From assembly GCA_029721435.1 (NCBI GenBank), contig CM056584.1, positions 9,258,395 to 9,322,394 on the forward strand: a stretch of 64,000 bases of DNA, in the 5' to 3' direction. The stretch is from Gymnothorax reevesii. Taxonomy: Eukaryota; Chordata; Actinopteri; Anguilliformes; Muraenidae. The translations under genes and the position numbers were made by a program. The notes below the pieces were generated by a model, which was given only the letters and a program-made list of their open reading frames with translations, did not search any database and was not told where the DNA came from. This document shows positions 24,080-36,174 of this stretch, piece after piece; positions within the stretch are counted from its first letter, which is position 1; the number at the start of each line of letters is the position of its first letter.

Positions 24080-24912
24080 CTGGTGATTTTCATACTGCAC
24101 GTGTCCTCTATGATTGGAGTATGGGATCAGATGGCATTTCAGCTTAACCCTGCTTGTGTAAAATAGAAATTGAGTCATGTTAATGTTTGAATGCTAATGC
24201 TAAAATGCTAATGCTAGTGATCTAATGTGAGTGCTAATATCTGGTCATTTTCATACTGTACGTGTCCTCTATGATGTTAGTATGAGATCAGATGGCATTT
24301 CTCCTTCACCCTTCTTGTATTATCAGCAAATTGAGTAATGTTAATGTTTCGATGCTAATGCTAACATGCTGATGCTAACATGCTAATGCTAGCAATCTAA
24401 TGTGAGTGCTAATACCTGGTCATTTTCATACTGTACATGTCCTCTATGATGGGAGTATGGGATCAGATGGCATTTCAGCTTAACCCTGCTTGTGTAAAAT
24501 AGAAATTGAGTGATGTTAATGTTTGAATGCTAATGCTAACATGCTAATTCTAGCGATCTAATGTGAGTTCTAATATCTGGTCATTTTCATACTGTACGTG
24601 TCCTCTATGATGGGAGTATGGGATCAGATGGCATTTCAGCTTAACCCTGCTTGTGTAAAATAGAAATTGAGTGATGTTAATGTTTGAATGCTAATGCTAA
24701 CATGCTAATTCTAGCGATCTAATGTGAGTTCTAATATCTGGTCATTTTCATACTGTAAGTATCCTCTATGATGTTAGTATGAGATCAGATGGCATTTCTC
24801 CTTCACCCTTCTTGTATTATGAGCAAATTGAGTAATGTTAATGTTTCAATGCTAATGCTAACATGCTGATGCTAACATGCTAATGCTAGCGATCTAATGT
24901 GAGTGCTAATAG

Positions 24913-25072
24913 TTGGTCATTTTCATACTGTACGTGTCCTCTATGATGTTAATTGGAGATCAGATGGCATTTCAGCTTAACCCTTCTTGTATAATAAAAA
25001 ATTGAGTAATGTTAATGTTTAAATGCTAATGCTAACATGATAATGCTAGCAATTTAATGTGAGTTCTAATAT
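24913..25072. repeat. 160-bp A' monomer with shortened A-run
   Basis: It has six A where other A and A' units have seven (TATAATAAAAAATTGAG), consistent with slippage in a homopolymer. The next monomer starts at 25,073. Confidence 0.82.
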
Positions 25073-27354
25073 CTGGTCATTTTCATACTATACGTGTCCT
25101 CTATAATGTTAATAGGAGATCAGATGGCATTTCAGCTTAACCCTTCTTGTGTAAAATGGAAATTGAGTGACATTAATGTTTTAATACTAATGCTAACATG
25201 CTAATGCTAGCGATCTAATGTGAGTGCTAATATCTGGTCATTTTCATACTGTACGTGTCCTCTATGATGGGAGTATTGGATCAGATGGCATTTCAGCTTA
25301 ACCCTGCTTGTGTAAAATAAAAATTGAGTGACGTTAATGTTTGAATGCTAATGCTAACATGCTAATGCTAGCGATCTAATGTGAGTGCTAATATCTGGTC
25401 ATTTTCATACTGTCAGTGTCCTCTATGATGTTAGTATGAGATCAGATGGCATTTCTCCTTCACCCTTCTTGTATTATAAGCAAATTGAGTAATGTTAATG
25501 TTTCAATGCTAATGCAAACATGCTGATGCTAACATGCTAATGCTAGCAATCTAATGTGAGTGCTAATACCTGGTCATTTTCATACTGTACATGTCTTCTA
25601 TGATGGGAGTATGGGATCAGACGGCATTTCAGCTTAACCTTGCTTGTGTAAAATGGAAATTGAGTGACGTTAATGTTTTAATGCTAATGCTAACATGCTA
25701 ATGCTAGTGATCTAATGTGAGTGCTAATACCTGGTCATTTTCATACTGTACATGTCCTCTATGATGGGAGTATGAGATCAGATGGCTTTTCAGCTTAACC
25801 CTGCTTGTGTAAAATGGAAATTTAGTGACGTTAATGTTTGAATGCTAATGCTAACATGTTAATGCTAGCGATCTAATGTGATTTCTAATATCTGGTCATT
25901 TTTATACCATACTTGTCCTCTATGATGTTAATAGGAGATCAGATGGCATTTCAGCTTAACCCTGCTTGTGTACAATGGAAATTTAGTGAGGTTAATGTTT
26001 GAATGCTAATGCTAACATGCTAATGCTAGCGATCTAATGTGAGTGCTAATATCTGGTCATTTTCATACTACACGTGTCCTCTATGATGTTAATAGGACAT
26101 CAGATGGCATTTCAGCTTAACCCTTCTTGTTTAAAATGGAAATTGAGTGATGTTAATGTTTAAATGCTAATGCTAACATGCTAATGCTAGCGCTCTAATG
26201 TGAGTGCTAATATGTGATCATTTTCATACTGTACGTGTCCTCGATGATGGGAATATCGGATCAGATGGCATTTCAGCTTAACCCTGTTTGTGTAAAATGG
26301 AAATTGAGTGACGTTAATGTTTAAATGCTAATGCTAAAATGCAAATGCTAGCGATCTAATGTGAGTGCTAATATCTGGTCATTTTCATACTGTACGTGTC
26401 CTCTATGATGTTAATAGGAGATCAGATGGCATTTCAGCTTAACCCTGCTTGTGTAAAATTAAAATTTAGTGACGTTAATGTTTGAATGCTAATGCTAACA
26501 TGCTAATGCTAGCGATCTAATGTGAGTGCTAATATCTGGTCATTTTCATACTGTACGTGTCCTCTATGATGGGAGTATGGGATCAGATGGCATTTCAGCT
26601 TAACCCTGCTTGTGTAAAATGGAAATTGAGTGAAGTTAATGTTGGAATACTAATGCTAACATGCTTATGCTAGCAATCTATTGTGAGTGCCAATATCTGG
26701 TGATTTTCATACTGTACGTGTCCTCTATGATTGGAGTATGGGATCAGATGGCATTTCAGCTTAACCCTGCTTGTGTAAAATAGAAATTGAGTGACGTTAA
26801 TGTTTGAATGCTAATGCTAACATGCTAATGCTAGCGATCTAATGTGAGTGCAAATATCTGGTCATTTTCATACTGTACGTGTCCTCTATGATGTTAGTAT
26901 GAGATCAGATGGCATTTCTCCTTCACCCTTCTTGGATTATAAGCAAATTGAGTAATGTTAATGTTTCGATGCTAATGCTAACATGCTGATGCTAACATGC
27001 TAATGCTAGCAATCTAATGTGAGTGCTAATACCTGGTCATTTTCATACTGTACATGTCCTCTATGATGGGAGTATGGGATCAGATGGCATTTCAGCTTAA
27101 CCCTGCTTGTGTAAAATGGAAATTGAGTGACGTTAACGTTTGAATGCTAATGCTAACATGCTAATGCTAGCTATCTAATGAGAGTTCTAATATCTGGTCA
27201 TTTTCATACTATACGTGTCCTCTTTGATGTTAATAGGAGATCAGATGGCATTTCAGCTTAACCCTGCTTTTTTAAAATGGAAATTGAGTGATTTTAATGT
27301 TTAAATGCTAATGCTAACATGCTATTGCTAGCGATCTAATGTGAGTGCTAATAC

Positions 27355-28656
27355 CTGGTCATTTTCATACTGTACGTGTCCTCTATGATGAGAATATGGG
27401 ATCAGATGGCATTTCAGCTTAACCCTGTTTGTGTAAAATGGAAATTGAGTGAAGTTAATGTTTAAATGCTAATGCTAACATGCTAATCCTAGCGATCTAA
27501 TGTGAGTGCTAATATCTGGTCATTTTCATACTGTACATGTCCTCTATGATGTAAATAGGAGATCAGATGGCATTTCAGCTTTACCCTTCTTGTATAATAA
27601 AAAAATTGAGTAATGTTAATGTTTAAATGCTAAAGCTAACATGCTAATGCTAGCGATCTAATGTGAGTTCTAATATCTGGTCATTTTCATACTGTACGTG
27701 TCCTCTATGATGTTAATAGGAGATCAGATGGCATTTCAGCTTAACCCTTCTTGTGTAAAATGGAAATTGAGTGACATTAATGTTTTAATACTAATGCTAA
27801 CATGCTAATGCTAGCGATCTAATGTGAGTGCTAATATCTGGTCATTTTCATACTGTAAGTGTCCTCTATGATGGGAGTATGGGATCAGATGGCATTTCAG
27901 CTTAACCCTGCTTGTGTAAAATGGAAATTGAGTGACGTTAATGTTTGAATACTAATGCTAACATGCTATTGCTAGCAATCTAATGTGAGTGCTAATATCT
28001 GGTCATTTTCATACTGTACGTGTCCTCTATGATGGGAGTATGGGATCAGATGGCATTTCAGCTTAACCCTGCTTGTGTAAAATAGAAATTGAGTGATGTT
28101 AATGTTTGAATGCTAATGCTAACATGCTAATGCTAGAGATCTAATGTGAGTGCTAATATCTGGTCATTTTCATACTGTAAGTGTCCTCTATGATGTTAGT
28201 ATGAGATCAGATGGCATTTCTCCTTCACCCTTCTTGTATTATAAGCAAATTGAGTAATGTTAATGTTTCAATGCTAATGCTAACATGCTGATGCTAACAT
28301 GCTAATGCTAGCAATCTAATGTGAGTGCTAATACCTGGTCATTTTCATACTGTACATGTCCTCTATGATGGGAGTATGGGATCAGATGGCATTTCAGCTT
28401 AACCCTGCTTGTGTAAAATGGAAATTGAGTAACGTTAACGTTTGAATGCTAATGCTAACATGCTAATGCTAGCTATCTAATGAGAGTTCTAATATCTGGT
28501 CATTTTCATACTATACGTGTCCTCTTTGATGTTAATAGGAGATCAGATGGCATTTCAGCTTAACCCATCTTTTTTAAAATGGAAATTGAGTGATTTTAAT
28601 GTTTAAATGCTAATGTTAACATGCTATTGCTAGCGATCTAATGTGAGTGCTAATAC
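27355..28656. repeat. 8-mer HOR (1,302 bp), copy 1 in block R'
   Basis: It is the counterpart of 10,067-11,368 at an offset of 17,288, with the same eight-unit order and the same GATGAGAATATGGG and GATGTAAATAGG marks, so the 1,302-bp tandem pair existed before the R block was copied. Confidence 0.84.
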
Positions 28657-29635
28657 CTGGTCATTTTCATACTGTACGTGTCCTCTATGATGAGAATATG
28701 GGATCAGATGGCATTTCAGCTTAACCAGGTTTGTGTAAAATGGAAATTGAGTGAAGTTACTGTTTAAATGCTAATGCTAACATGTTAATGCTAGCGATCT
28801 AATGTGAGTGCTAATATCTGGTCATTTTCATACTGTACATGTCCTCTATGATGTAAATAGGAGATCAGATGGCATTTCAGCTTTACCCTTCTTGTATAAT
28901 AAAAAAATTGAGTAATGTTAATGTTTAAATGCTAAAGCTAACATGCTAATGCTAGCGACCTAATGTGAGTTCTAATATCTGGTCATTTTCATACTGTACG
29001 TGTCCTCTATGATGTTAATAGGAGATCAGATGGCATTTCAGCTTAACCCTTCTTTTTTAAAATGGAAATTGAGTGACATTAATGGTTTAATACTAATGCT
29101 AACATGCTAATGCTAGCGATCTAATGTGAGTGCTAATATCTGGTCATTTTCATACTGTAAGTGTCCTCTATCATGGGAGTATGGGATCAGATGGCATTTC
29201 AGCTTAACCCTGCTTGTGTAAAATGGAAATTGAGTGATGTTAATGTTTGAATACTAATGCTAACATGCTATTGCTAGCAATCTAATGTGAGTGCTAATAT
29301 CTGGTCATTTTCATACTGTACGTGTCCTCTATGATGGGAGTATGGGATCAGATGGCATTTCAGCTTAACCCTGCTTGTGTAAAATAGAAATTGAGTGATG
29401 TTAATGTTTGAATGCTAATGCTAACATGCTAATGCTAGAGATCTAATGTGAGTGCTAATATCTGGTCATTTTCAAACTGTAAGTGTCCTCTATGATGTTA
29501 GTATGAGATCAGATGGCATTTCTCCTTCACCCTTCTTGTATTATAAGCAAATTGAGTAATGTTAATGTTTCAATGCTAATGCTAACATGCTGATGCTAAC
29601 ATGCTAATGCTAGCAATCTAATGTGAGTGCTAATA
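28657..29635. repeat. 8-mer HOR, copy 2 in block R' (six monomers)
   Basis: It is the counterpart of 11,369-12,347 at an offset of 17,288, including AACCAGGTTTG (near 28,724), which is private to this second copy in both blocks. CTTTTTTAAAATGG is also shared. Confidence 0.83.
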
Positions 29636-30616
29636 CCTGTTCATTTTCATACTGTACATGTCTTCTATGATGGGAGTATGGGATCAGATGGCATTTCAGC
29701 TTAACCCTGCTTGTGAAAAATTGAAATTGAGTGACGTTAATGTTTGAATGCTAATGCTAACATGCTAATGCTAGCGATCTAATGTGAGTGCTAATACCTG
29801 GTCATTTTCATACTGTACATGTCCTCTATGATGGGAGTATGAGATCAGATGGCTTTTCAGCTTAACCCTGCTTCTGTAAAATGGAAATTGAGTGACGTTA
29901 ATGTTTGAATGCTAATGCTAACATGCTAATGCAAGCGATCTAATGTGAGTTCTAATATCTGGTCATTTTCATACCATACGTGTCCTTTATGATGTTAATA
30001 GGAGATCAGATGGCATTTCAGCTTAACCCTGCTTGTGTACAATGGAAATTTAGTAACGTTAATGTTTGAATGCTAATGCTAACATACTAATGCTAGCGAT
30101 CTAATGTGAGTGCTAATATCTGGTCATTTTCATACTACACGTGTCCTCTATGATGTTCATAGGAGATCAGATGGCATTTCAGCTTAACCCTTCTTGTTTA
30201 AAATGGAAATTGAGTTATGTTACTGTTTAAATGCTAATGCTAACATGCTAATGCTAGCGCTCTAATGTGAATGCTAATATGTGGTCATTTTTATACTGTA
30301 CGTGTCCTCTATGATATTAATAGGAGATCAGATGGCATTTCAGCTTAACCCTGCTTGTGTAAAATGGAAATTTAGTGACGTTAATGTTTGAATGCTAATG
30401 CTAACATGCTAATGCTAGCGATCTAATGTGAGTGCTAATATCTGGTCATTTTCATACTGTAAGTGTCCTCTATGATGTTAGTATGAGATCAGATGGCATT
30501 TCTCCTTCACCCTTCTTGTATTATAAGCAAATTGAGTAATGTTAATGTTTCAATACTAATGCTAACATGCTGATGCTAACATGCTAATGCTAGCAATCTA
30601 ATGTGAGTGCTAATAC

Positions 30617-30777
30617 CTGGTCATTTTCATACTGTACATGTCTTCTATGATGGGAGTATGGGATCAGATGGCATTTCAGCTTAACCCTGCTTGTGTAAAG
30701 TGGAAATTGTGTGACGTTAATGTTTGAATACTAATGCTAACATGCTATTGCTAGCAATCTAATGTGAGTGCTAATAT
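30617..30777. repeat. Chimeric F/C monomer (first of four)
   Basis: The left part is class F (ACCTGGTC border, TACATGTCTTC, AATTGTGTGACG) and the right part is class C (GTTTGAATACTAATG, CATGCTATTGCTAGCAATC). Equivalent units start at 33,557, 35,034 and 44,498. After each the array continues with D, as it does after C. Confidence 0.84.
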
Positions 30778-31596
30778 CTGGTCATTTTCATACTGTACGT
30801 GTCCTCTATGATGGGAGTATGGGATCAGATGGCATTTCAGCTTAACCCTGCTTGTGTAAAATAGAAATTGAGTGATGTTAATGTTTGAATGCTAATGCTA
30901 ACATGCTAATGCTAGAGATCTAATGTGAGTGCTAATATCTGGTCATTTTCAAACTGTAAGTGTCCTCTATGATGTTAGTATGAGATCAGATGGCATTTCT
31001 CCTTCACCCTTCTTGTATTATAAGCAAATTGAGTAATGTTAATGTTTCAATGCTAATGCTAACATGCTGATGCTAACATGCTAATGCTAGCAATCTAATG
31101 TGAGTGCTAATACCTGTTCATTTTCATACTGTACATGTCTTCTATGATGGGAGTATGGGATCAGATGGCATTTCAGCTTAACCCTGCTTGTGAAAAATGG
31201 AAATTGAGTGACGTTAATGTTTGAATGCTAATGCTAACATGCTAATGCTAGCGATCTAATGTGAGTGCTAATACCTGGTCATTTTCATACTGTACATGTC
31301 CTCTATGATGGGAGTATGAGATCAGATGGCTTTTCAGCTTAACCCTGCTTCTGTATAATGGAAATTGAGTGACGTTAATGTTTGAATGCTAATGCTAACA
31401 TGCTAATGCTAGCGATCTAATGTGAGTTCTAATATCTGGTCATTTTCATACCATACGTGTCCTTTATGATGTTAATAGGAGATCAGATGGCATTTCAGCT
31501 TAACCCTGCTTGTGTACAATGGAAATTTAGTAACGTTAATGTTTGAATGCTAATGCTAACATACTAATGCTAGCGATCTAATGTGAGTGCTAATAT

Positions 31597-31757
31597 CTGG
31601 TCATTTTCATACTACACGTGTCCTCTATGATGTTCATAGGAGATCAGATGGCATTTCAGCTTAACCCTTCTTGTTTAAAATGGAAATTGAGTTATGGTAC
31701 TGTTTAAATGCTAAAGCTAACATGTTAATGCTAGCGATCTAATGTGAGTGCTAATAT
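31597..31757. repeat. Chimeric I/A-variant monomer
   Basis: It starts as class I (ACTACACGTG, GTTCATAGGAG, CTTGTTTAAAATGG, GAGTTATGG) and ends as the unit normally preceding the GATGTAAATAGG monomer (CATGTTAATGCTAGCGATC). The switch lies between about 31,697 and 31,725, at the junction of the two type 2 18-mers. GCTAAAGCTAAC in the middle is shared with neither parent. Confidence 0.78.
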
Positions 31758-34697
31758 CTGGTCATTTTCATACTGTACATGTCCTCTATGATGTAAATAG
31801 GAGATCAGATGGCATTTCAGCTTTACCCTTCTTGTATAATAAAAAAATTGAGTAATGTTAATGTTTAAATGCTAAAGCTAACATGCTAATGCTAGCGATC
31901 TAATGTGAGTTCTAATATCTGGTCATTTTCATACTGTACGTGTCCTCTATAATGTTAATAGGAGATCAGATGGCATTTCAGCTTAACCCTTCTTTTTTAA
32001 AATGGAAATTGAGTGACATTAATGGTTTAATACTAATGCTAACATGCTAATGCTAGCGATCTAATGTGAGTGCTAATATCTGGTCATTTTCATACTGTAA
32101 GTGTCCTCTATGATGGGAGTATGGGATCAGATGGCATTTCAGCTTAACCCTGCTTTTGTAAAATGGAAATTGAGTGACGTTAATGTTTGAATACTAATGC
32201 TAACATGCTATTGCTAGCAATCTAATGTGAGTGCTAATATCTGGTCATTTTCATACTGTACGTGTCCTCTATGATGGGAGTATGGGATCAGATGGCATTT
32301 CAGCTTAACCCTGCTTGTGTAAAATAGAAATTGAGTGATGTTAATGTTTGAATGCTAATGCTAACATGCTAATGCTAGAGATCTAATGTGAGTGCTAATA
32401 TCTGGTCATTTTCAAACTGTAAGTGTCCTCTATGATGTTAGTATGAGATCAGATGGCATTTCTCCTTCACCCTTCTTGTATTATAAGCAAATTGAGTAAT
32501 GTTAATGTTTCAATGCTAATGCTAACATGCTGATGCTAACATGCTAATGCTAGCAATCTAATGTGAGTGCTAATACCTGTTCATTTTCATACTGTACATG
32601 TCTTCTATGATGGGAGTATGGGATCAGATGGCATTTCAGCTTAACCCTGCTTGTGAAAAATGGAAATTGAGTGACGTTAATGTTTGAATGCTAATGCTAA
32701 CATGCTAATGCTAGCGATCTAATGTGAGTGCTAATACCTGGTCATTTTCATACTGTACATGTCCTCTATGATGGGAGTATGAGATCAGATGGCTTTTCAG
32801 CTTAACCCTGCTTCTGTAAAATGGAAATTGAGTGACGTTAATGTTTGAATGCTAATGCTAACATGCTAATGCTAGCGATCTAATGTGAGTTCTAATATCT
32901 GGTCATTTTCATACCATACGTGTCCTTTATGATGTCAATAGGAGATCAGATGGCATTTCAGCTTAACCCTGCTTGTGTACAATGGAAATTTAGTAACGTT
33001 AATGTTTGAATGCTAATGCTAACATGCTAATGCTAGCGATCTAATGTGAGTGCTAATATCTGGTCATTTTCATACTACACGTGTCCTCTATGATGTTCAT
33101 AGGAGATCAGATGGCATTTCAGCTTAACCCTTCTTGTTTAAAATGGAAATTGAGTTATGTTACTGTTTAAATGCTAATGCTAACATGCTAATGCTAGCGC
33201 TCTAATGTGAATGCTAATATGTGGTCATTTTTATACTGTACGTGTCCTCTATGATATTAATAGGAGATCAGATGGCATTTCAGCTTAACCCTGCTTGTGT
33301 AAAATGGAAATTTAGTGACGTTAATGTTTGAATGCTAATGCTAACATGCTAATGCTAGCGATCTAATGTGAGTGCTAATATCTGGTCATTTTCATACTGT
33401 AAGTGTCCTCTATGATGTTAGTATGAGATCAGATGGCATTTCTCCTTCACCCTTCTTGTATTATAAGCAAATTGAGTAATGTTAATGTTTCAATACTAAT
33501 GCTAACATGCTGATGCTAACATGCTAATGCTAGCAATCTAATGTGAGTGCTAATACCTGGTCATTTTCATACTGTACATGTCTTCTATGATGGGAGTATG
33601 GGATCAGATGGCATTTCAGCTTAACCCTGCTTGTGTAAAATGGAAATTGTGTGACGTTAATGTTTGAATACTAATGCTAACATGCTATTGCTAGCAATCT
33701 AATGTGAGTGCTAATATCTGGTCATTTTCATACTGTACGTGTCCTCTATGATGGGAGTATGGGATCAGATGGCATTTCAGCTTAACCCTGCTTGTGTAAA
33801 ATAGAAATTGAGTGATGTTAATTTTTGAATGCTAATGCTAACATGCTAATGCTAGAGATCTAATGTGAGTGCTAATATCTGGTCATTTTCAAACTGTAAG
33901 TGTCCTCTATGATGTTAGTATGAGATCAGATGGCATTTCTCCTTCACCCTTCTTGTATTATAAGCAAATTGAGTAATGTTAATATTTCAATGCTAATGCT
34001 AACATGCTGATGCTAACATGCTAATGCTAGCAATCTAATGTGAGTGCTAATACCTGTTCATTTTCATACTGTACATGTCTTCTATGATGGGAGTATGGGA
34101 TCAGATGGCATTTCAGCTTAACCCTGCTTGTGAAAAATGGAAATTGAGTGACGTTAATATTTGAATGCTAATGCTAACATGCTAATGCTAGCGATCTAAT
34201 GTGAGTGCTAATACCTGGTCATTTTCATACTGTACATGTCCTCTATGATGGGAGTATGAGATCAGATGGCTTTTCAGCTTAACCCTGCTTCTGTAAAATG
34301 GAAATTGAGTGACGTTAATGTTTGAATGCTAATGCTAACATGCTAATGCTAGCGATCTAATGTGAGTTCTAATATCTGGTCATTTTCATACCATACGTGT
34401 CCTTTATGATGTTAATAGGAGATCAGATGGCATTTCAGCTTAACCCTGCTTGTGTACAATGGAAATTTAGTAACGTTAATGTTTGAATGCTAATGCTAAC
34501 ATACTAATGCTAGCGATCTAATGTGAGTGCTAATATCTGGTCATTTTCATACTACACGTGTCCTCTATGATGTTCATAGGAGATCAGATGGCATTTCAGC
34601 TTAACCCTTCTTGTTTAAAATGGAAATTGAGTTATGTTACTGTTTAAATGCTATTGCTAACATGCTAATGCTAGCGCTCTAATGTGAATGCTAATAT
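31758..34697. repeat. 18-mer HOR type 2 (2,940 bp), copy 2
   Basis: It matches 28,818-31,757 at 2,940 bp (for example GCTCTAATGTGAATG at 30,259 and 33,199; GATGTAAATAGG near 28,851 and 31,791). The last unit is an ordinary I, not the chimera of copy 1. Confidence 0.86.
33221..34697. repeat. 9-mer HOR (1,477 bp), copy 2
   Basis: Same order J-E-F/C-D-E-F-G-H-I, chimera at 33,557-33,717. Private changes: TTAATTTTTG near 33,820 and TTAATATTTC near 33,979. Confidence 0.84.
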
Positions 34698-36174
34698 GTG
34701 GTCATTTTTATACTGTACGTGTCCTCTATGATATTAATAGGAGATCAGATGGCATTTCAGCTTAACCCTGCTTGTGTAAAATGGAAATTTAGTGACGTTA
34801 ATGTTTGAATGCTAATGCTAACATGCTAATGCTAGCGATCTAATGTGAGTGCTAATATCTGGTCATTTTCATACTGTAAGTGTCCTCTATGATGTAAGTA
34901 TGAGATCAGATGGCATTTCTCCTTCACCCTTCTTGTATTATAAGCAAATTGAGTAATGTTAATGTTTCAATACTAATGCTAACATGCTGATGCTAACATG
35001 CTAATGCTAGCAATCTAATGTGAGTGCTAATACCTGGTCATTTTCATACTGTACATGTCTTCTATGATGGGAGTATGGGATCAGATGGCATTTCAGCTTA
35101 ACCCTGCTTGTGTAAAATGGAAATTGTGTGACGTTAATGTTTGAATACTAATGCTAACATGCTATTGCTAGCAATCTAATGTGAGTGCTAATATCTGGTC
35201 ATTTTCATACTGTACGTGTCCTCTATGATGGGAGTATGGGATCAGATGGCATTTCAGCTTAACCCTGCTTGTGTAAAATAGAAATTGAGTGATGTTAATG
35301 TTTGAATGCTAATGCTAACATGCTAATGCTAGAGATCTAATGTGAGTGCTAATATCTGGTCATTTTCAAACTGTAAGTGTCCTCTATGATGTTAGTATGA
35401 GATCAGATGGCATTTCTCCTTCACCCTTCTTGTATTATAAGCAAATTGAGTAATGTTAATGTTTCAATGCTAATGCTAACATGCTGATGCTAACATGCTA
35501 ATGCTAGCAATCTAATGTGAGTGCTAATACCTGTTCATTTTCATACTGTACATGTCTTCTATGATGGGAGTATGGGATCAGATGGCATTTCAGCTTAACC
35601 CTGCTTGTGAAAAATGGAAATTGAGTGACGTTAATGTTTGAATGCTAATGCTAACATGCTAATGCTAGCGATCTAATGTGAGTGCTAATACCTGGTCATT
35701 TTCATACTGTACATGTCCTCTATGATGGGAGTATGAGATCAGATGGCTTTTCAGCTTAACCCTGCTTCTGTAAAATGGAAATTGAGTGACGTTAATGTTT
35801 GAATGCTAATGCTAACATGCTAATGCTAGCGATCTAATGTGAGTTCTAATATCTGGTCATTTTCATACCATACGTGTCCTTTATGATGTTAATAGGAGAT
35901 CAGATGGCATTTCAGCTTAACCCTGCTTGTGTACAATGGAAATTTAGTAACGTTAATGTTTGAATGCTAATGCTAACATACTAATGCTAGCGATCTAATG
36001 TGAGTGCTAATATCTGGTCATTTTCATACTACACGTGTCCTCTATGATGTTCATAGGAGATCAGATGGCATTTCAGCTTAACCCTTCTTGTTTAAAATGG
36101 AAATTGAGTTATGTTACTGTTTAAATGCTAATGCTAACATGCTAATGCTAGCGCTCTAATGTGAATGCTAATAT
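34698..36174. repeat. 9-mer HOR (1,477 bp), copy 3
   Basis: Directly follows copy 2, chimera at 35,034-35,194. The first E has GATGTAAGTATGAG at 34,891, a change found elsewhere only at 44,355 as far as I saw. Confidence 0.85.

Larger units (their letters stand above)
23920..30718. repeat. Block R' (right copy)
   Basis: It is the counterpart of 7,288-13,430. Relative to that copy it has a net gain of one monomer between 24,080 and 26,697 (two nearly identical D units with GCTAATTCTAGCG occur in a row near 24,420-24,740), and three extra monomers at 26,858-27,354 (an E, an F-like unit with GTTAACG, and a TCCTCTTTG unit). The match ends inside the F unit starting at 30,617, which becomes an F/C chimera. 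Two of the three single-base-deleted monomers of the window lie here. Confidence 0.86.
28818..31757. repeat. 18-mer HOR type 2 (2,940 bp), copy 1
   Basis: Eighteen monomers: a GATGTAAATAGG A-variant, a B-like unit with TTAATGGTTTAATAC, then C-D-E-F-G-H-I-J-E-F/C-D-E-F-G-H-I, three of them long. The length equals the type 1 HOR but the order is different. The last unit (31,597-31,757) is a chimera. Confidence 0.86.
30281..31757. repeat. 9-mer HOR (1,477 bp), copy 1
   Basis: Order J-E-F/C-D-E-F-G-H-I: nine monomers, two long. The third unit (30,617-30,777) is an F/C chimera. It carries AAAGTGGAAATTG near 30,698 as a private change. The last unit switches to an A-variant end. Confidence 0.84.

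Noticed and set aside
13154..34697. Treating all 2,940-bp periods as one HOR
   Set aside because: The order of monomer classes differs between 13,154-16,093 and 28,818-31,757; the equal length comes from both having 18 units with three long ones.
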